This document shows, one piece after another, positions 39,822-42,690 of a stretch of 42,690 bases of DNA (positions are counted from its first letter, which is position 1; each line of letters opens with the position of its first letter). The notes under the pieces were generated by a model. The model saw nothing but the letters and a program-made list of their open reading frames with translations. It was not told the origin of the DNA and ran no database searches. The position numbers and the translations under genes were made by a program. This DNA is from Cellulomonas gelida (GTDB taxonomy: Bacteria; Actinomycetota; Actinomycetes; Actinomycetales; Cellulomonadaceae): positions 1-42,690 of the forward strand of contig NZ_BJLQ01000029.1 of the NCBI RefSeq assembly GCF_006538725.1, read 5' to 3'.

Positions 39822-40445
39822 TCAGAGGCGGACGAGGGGGTGCAGGCCCGCCGAGCGGGCGACCGCCTCGTCGTCGCCGCACGCCTGCAGCCAGTTGGCG
39901 AGCAGCCGGTGACCACCCTCGGTGAGCACGGACTCGGGGTGGAACTGCACGCCGTACAGCGGCAGGGTCCGGTGCTGCAGGCCCATGATCACGTCGCCCG
40001 TGCGGGCGGTCACGACGAGCTCGTCGGACACCGTGCCGGAGACCACCGCGAGCGAGTGGTAGCGCGTCGCGGTGAACGGCGAGGGCAGGTCCTCGAGCAC
40101 CCCCTGGCCGTCGTGCTCGACCGGGCTGGTCTTGCCGTGCATGAGCTCGGGCGCGTGCGTGACGGTCCCGCCGAAGACCTCGCCGAGCGCCTGATGACCC
40201 AGGCAGACCCCGAGCATCGGGGTGCCGGTCGCGGCGCAGTCGCGGATGACGTCCATGCTCGCGCCGGCCTCGGCGGGCGTCCCCGGCCCGGGCGAGACGA
40301 GCACGCCGTCGAACTCGGCCCGCTCGGCGAGTGGGGGGACCGCGTCGTTGCGCACGACGACCGTCTCGGCACCGAGCTGGTTGAGGTAACCCACGATCGT
40401 GTAGACGAACGAGTCGTAGTTGTCGATCACGAGGATCCGGGTCAT
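39822..40445 (-). CDS. trpG: Glutamine amidotransferase of anthranilate/aminodeoxychorismate synthase
   Basis: 207-aa class I glutamine amidotransferase that delivers ammonia to chorismate, for tryptophan or folate synthesis. N-terminus ILVIDNYDSFVYTIVGYL; oxyanion motif SPGPGTP; nucleophile Cys in GVCLGHQAL; catalytic His and Glu in GVQFHPESVLTEGG. The TrpG and PabA roles cannot be separated from sequence alone; the gene is next to pknB, as Rv0013 (trpG) is in Mycobacterium tuberculosis. The ATG at 40445 overlaps the stop of the small membrane protein gene (TGATG); a GTG at 40448 is the alternative. Confidence 0.93.
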   Translation of the reverse strand: MTRILVIDNYDSFVYTIVGYLNQLGAETVVVRNDAVPPLAERAEFDGVLVSPGPGTPAEAGASMDVIRDCAATGTPMLGVCLGHQALGEVFGGTVTHAPELMHGKTSPVEHDGQGVLEDLPSPFTATRYHSLAVVSGTVSDELVVTARTGDVIMGLQHRTLPLYGVQFHPESVLTEGGHRLLANWLQACGDDEAVARSAGLHPLVRL

Positions 40446-40603
40446 CACTCACCCACCGTGGTGTCGTTGAAGGGCATGAAGGGCGCGACCGCGGGGAACA
40501 CCCAGGTGAAGCACACCGCGAGCACGGCGGCCACCAGGACCGCGACGAGCACCACGCGCACGGCCACCGGGCCGGGCAGGTGCCGCCAGAGCCACCCGTA
40601 CAT
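40445..40603 (-). CDS. 52-aa single-span membrane protein
   Basis: Short protein: MYGWLWRHLPGP, one span (VRVVLVAVLVAAVLAVCFTW), and an outside tail ending NDTTVGE. Family of unknown function found beside class E sortase genes in actinobacteria. GGGAGG stands 5 nt before the second of two ATG codons, which is taken as start. Coupled to trpG by a one-base stop/start overlap. Confidence 0.78.
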   Translation of the reverse strand: MYGWLWRHLPGPVAVRVVLVAVLVAAVLAVCFTWVFPAVAPFMPFNDTTVGE

Positions 40604-40658
40604 CATCGCCTCCCGCGGTCGTCGCGCCGAGGTGTTTCCCCGGGGCCGACGAGCGTCC

Positions 40659-41450
40659 TCATGATGCGCCCTCGAGCAGCTCGGCCGGGGTGCCGTCCGC
40701 GACGGGTGCCCAGTAGTCGAGCTTTGCGTGCACGATGAACCGCTCACGCGCCGAGAACATGGGGTGGCACGTGGTCAAGGTCAGGTACCGCTCGGTGGGG
40801 GACTCACCGGGCTTGCCGGGCACCGGTGCGATGACCTCGGTCTGCCACGGCTTGACGACCTGCGACGACGTCACGCGGTACACGTACCAGGTGTTCGTCC
40901 CGGGCCCCCCGTCGGCCGTCGCGGTGCGCACGACGATCGGGTCGCCGACCTCGAGCTCGGCGACCCGGTTGAACGGCTTGGCGTACGTGGTCCGGTGCCC
41001 CGCGAGCGCGACGTTCCCCACGCCGCCCGGCATCGCGGTGCCCTCGTAGTGACCGACGCCCAGCACGTCGAGGATCGTCTCGCGGTCGGTGCCCTCGCTG
41101 ATCGGTCGCTCGGGCTCGCCGTCCCAGCGCGGCACCTGGATCGTCGCGAACGTGGTCGCGTGCTCGACCTCGGCCATCACGGGCGGGTCGTCGTGCCGCG
41201 GCGGCGCGACCTGCGGGCCGTTCGCCGACGGCGCCGGCGTGGGCACGGGCATGCGGGGGAGCTCGCGCACCACCTCGGCCTGCGCGCGGTTGCCCTCGAC
41301 GTCCGTCCACCACAGCTGCCAGACCAGGAACGCCAGGACGAGCACGCCGAGCGTGATGAGCAGCTCGCCGACCACCCCGAGCACGCCGTAGGCCATGCGT
41401 GCGCCGCGCGACGGCCGGCGTCGTGCCGGCGCGGGTGGGGTCGTGCTCAT
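40659..41450 (-). CDS. Class E sortase
   Basis: 263-aa membrane transpeptidase that attaches surface proteins to the wall. One N-terminal span ([20 protein letters not shown]), a Pro-rich linker, then the sortase domain: His in [10 protein letters not shown], catalytic C228 in [10 protein letters not shown] and Arg in ARERF. The TTTCHP form and gene context fit class E, which recognises LAXTG signals; no substrate with such a signal is in the window. The ATG overlaps the stop of the DUF881 gene (ATGA). A 55-bp gap separates it from the small membrane protein gene. Confidence 0.93.
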   Translation of the reverse strand: MSTTPPAPARRRPSRGARMAYGVLGVVGELLITLGVLVLAFLVWQLWWTDVEGNRAQAEVVRELPRMPVPTPAPSANGPQVAPPRHDDPPVMAEVEHATTFATIQVPRWDGEPERPISEGTDRETILDVLGVGHYEGTAMPGGVGNVALAGHRTTYAKPFNRVAELEVGDPIVVRTATADGGPGTNTWYVYRVTSSQVVKPWQTEVIAPVPGKPGESPTERYLTLTTCHPMFSARERFIVHAKLDYWAPVADGTPAELLEGAS

Positions 41451-42292
41451 CGGGCAGGGGGCCGGTTCGCGTCGGTGGCGCCGTCCGCCCGAGCGTCGGC
41501 TGCGGCGGCGGCGTCCGCCGCCTCGTCGTCCAGGCCAGGGAGCACCTGGGTGCCCTCGGGGACGGTCGCGTACCGCAGGTCGGTCGAGCCGGAGTACGCG
41601 TCGATCTCGAGATCGCCCTCGGACTCCACCGACCAGCCGAGCCCGACCGAAGCGGCGTCGGCGCGGTAGGCGCGCACCTGCGGCGAGTCGGCGAGCGCCT
41701 CGCGGAGCCTGTCGGGGTCGCCGATCGCGCGCACGACGTAGGGCGGCGAGTAGACCTGGCCCTGCAGCCGCAGCACGTTGCCGACGCAGCGGAACGCGCT
41801 CGTCGAGATCACGCGCTGGTCCATGAGGGACATCGCCTCGGCGCCACCCGCCCACAGGGCGTTCATCACGGCCTGGATGTCCTGCTGGTGCACGACGAGC
41901 ACGTCGGGGCTGATCCCCTCGAGCCCCGGCTGGTTCTGCGGGGCGTCGTCGAGCCGGACGGTCAGGCCCGGGCCGGTCACGGGCAGCACCCCGGACTCCA
42001 CGCGGAAGCCGGTCGGCGGGTCGAGCACCTGCGTGCCGGCCGAGCGCGCGGCAGCCTCGGTGAGGCCGTCGACCTCGCCGCGCAGCGCGTCGACCTCGCC
42101 CGTGAGCACCTCGACGCGCTCGACCTCGGCGACCGTGAGCTCGCGCAGGTCCTGCGGGTGCCGCTCGGCGTCGTCGGCCTCGGCGAACTTGGCGTTGGCC
42201 GCGAACAGCGCGCCGGACAGGGCGAGGACCACCGTCACGGACGCGGTGCCGCGCGGGACGCGCCGGGACGCGCGGTGCGTGCGATCGGTCAC
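41447..42292 (-). CDS. DUF881-family membrane protein
   Basis: 281-aa protein with an N-terminal signal anchor ([16 protein letters not shown]), a coiled coil (about 50-80, [20 protein letters not shown]), and the DUF881 domain (about 88-240: [61 protein letters not shown]). The family lies near division genes in actinobacteria and is of unknown function. GTG start behind GAGGAC. First gene of a four-gene operon, divergent from crgA. Confidence 0.92.
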   Translation of the reverse strand: MTDRTHRASRRVPRGTASVTVVLALSGALFAANAKFAEADDAERHPQDLRELTVAEVERVEVLTGEVDALRGEVDGLTEAAARSAGTQVLDPPTGFRVESGVLPVTGPGLTVRLDDAPQNQPGLEGISPDVLVVHQQDIQAVMNALWAGGAEAMSLMDQRVISTSAFRCVGNVLRLQGQVYSPPYVVRAIGDPDRLREALADSPQVRAYRADAASVGLGWSVESEGDLEIDAYSGSTDLRYATVPEGTQVLPGLDDEAADAAAAADARADGATDANRPPAR

Positions 42293-42502
42293 GGCGTCCT
42301 CGCAGGTCGCGGGCCCGGTGCTGCCCTGCGGTGCGTGCGGCTGACACGCGTCGGCACGGTATTGTCGCCCACTACGCTAGGCGATGGTGCCGGTAGCCGG
42401 TCCGAGCTCGGTCCGACCGCTCGATCCGACCCCGACACCGTCCGACCATCCCCGGTGAGGCGGCCGTGCAGGCGTGGCCTCGTCGCAGAGCAGGAGATCT
42501 CG

Positions 42503-42690
42503 GTGCCCGAGTCGAAGTCGCGCAAGAAGGCCACGTACACCCCTCCCACGGAGAAGGCCGCGGTCAAGCCGAACCCGCGCTGGTGGGTGCCGGTGATGCT
42601 CGGACTGATGGTGCTCGGGCTCGTGTGGATCGTGACGTTCTACATCGCTCGCTCGACCAACGGCTCGGACCTGCCGCTGCCGATCGGCTC
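42503..42690 (+). CDS. crgA: CrgA cell-division protein, 3' end outside window
   Basis: Small two-span membrane protein that recruits PBPs and sortase-type partners to the septum. Visible: [19 protein letters not shown], then [20 protein letters not shown] (first span) and FYIARS. The second span lies beyond the window. GTG start behind AGGAG. A TACGCT -10-like box lies at 42373-42378, about 130 bp upstream. Confidence 0.93.
   Translation, partial: MPESKSRKKATYTPPTEKAAVKPNPRWWVPVMLGLMVLGLVWIVTFYIARSTNGSDLPLPIG

Overview
The window is GC-rich actinobacterial DNA with almost every base coding. The best guess is a cellulolytic member of the Micrococcales close to Cellulomonas. Support comes from a secreted GH74-type glucanase with a Pro/Thr linker and CBM2, a LacI-type operator in front of it, the actinobacterial fhaA-fhaB-pstP-rodA-pbpA-pknA-pknB cell-wall/division operon with crgA nearby, a BldC homologue, and many start codons that sit 6-8 nt behind a TANNNT -10 box (leaderless transcripts). 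No rRNA, tRNA, CRISPR array, prophage or insertion sequence was found.

Layout. 1-1622 (minus) is the truncated gene of a lipoprotein-type penicillin-binding protein. It is followed by bldC (minus) and a divergent ECF sigma factor with a membrane-anchored partner. 4061-8835 holds metabolic and accessory genes: a YciI-like protein, a DUF5701-like protein, a VOC protein, a quinone-oxidoreductase-type dehydrogenase, an M50B protease and an AlgH/YqgE protein with a repetitive insertion. 9141-11963 is the GH74-CBM2 enzyme. 12079-13581 is a DUF222/HNH (13E12-type) protein whose start codon lies inside an SOS-like box. 13623-16558 is a YfcC-type transporter plus M20 dipeptidase pair, divergent from an SLC13-type permease and a cation-efflux protein. 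A HAD phosphatase and an M20D amidohydrolase follow.

The most unusual block is 21700-27025. A two-component RiPP azoline-forming machinery (an Ocin-ThiF-like F protein and a TOMM YcaO cyclodehydratase) is transcribed away from an AfsA-family gamma-butyrolactone synthase, and next to that lies an ArpA/ScbR-like TetR receptor. Three 26-bp ARE-like operators lie in the promoter regions: two between the RiPP genes and afsA, one on the receptor's own promoter. A 31-codon ORF is coupled to the F-protein gene. The YcaO gene is cut by a single in-frame TAG while the reading frame is otherwise intact. Together this reads as a butyrolactone-controlled RiPP locus whose YcaO is interrupted in this sequence. 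A membrane GGDEF-EAL protein follows.

30573-39716 is one seven-gene operon with overlapping stop/start codons: two FHA proteins, a PP2C phosphatase, a SEDS glycosyltransferase, a class B PBP and two Ser/Thr kinases, the last with four PASTA domains. It ends at a 26-bp-stem hairpin shared with a converging four-gene operon (DUF881 protein, class E sortase, 52-aa membrane protein, glutamine amidotransferase TrpG/PabA). The window ends inside crgA.
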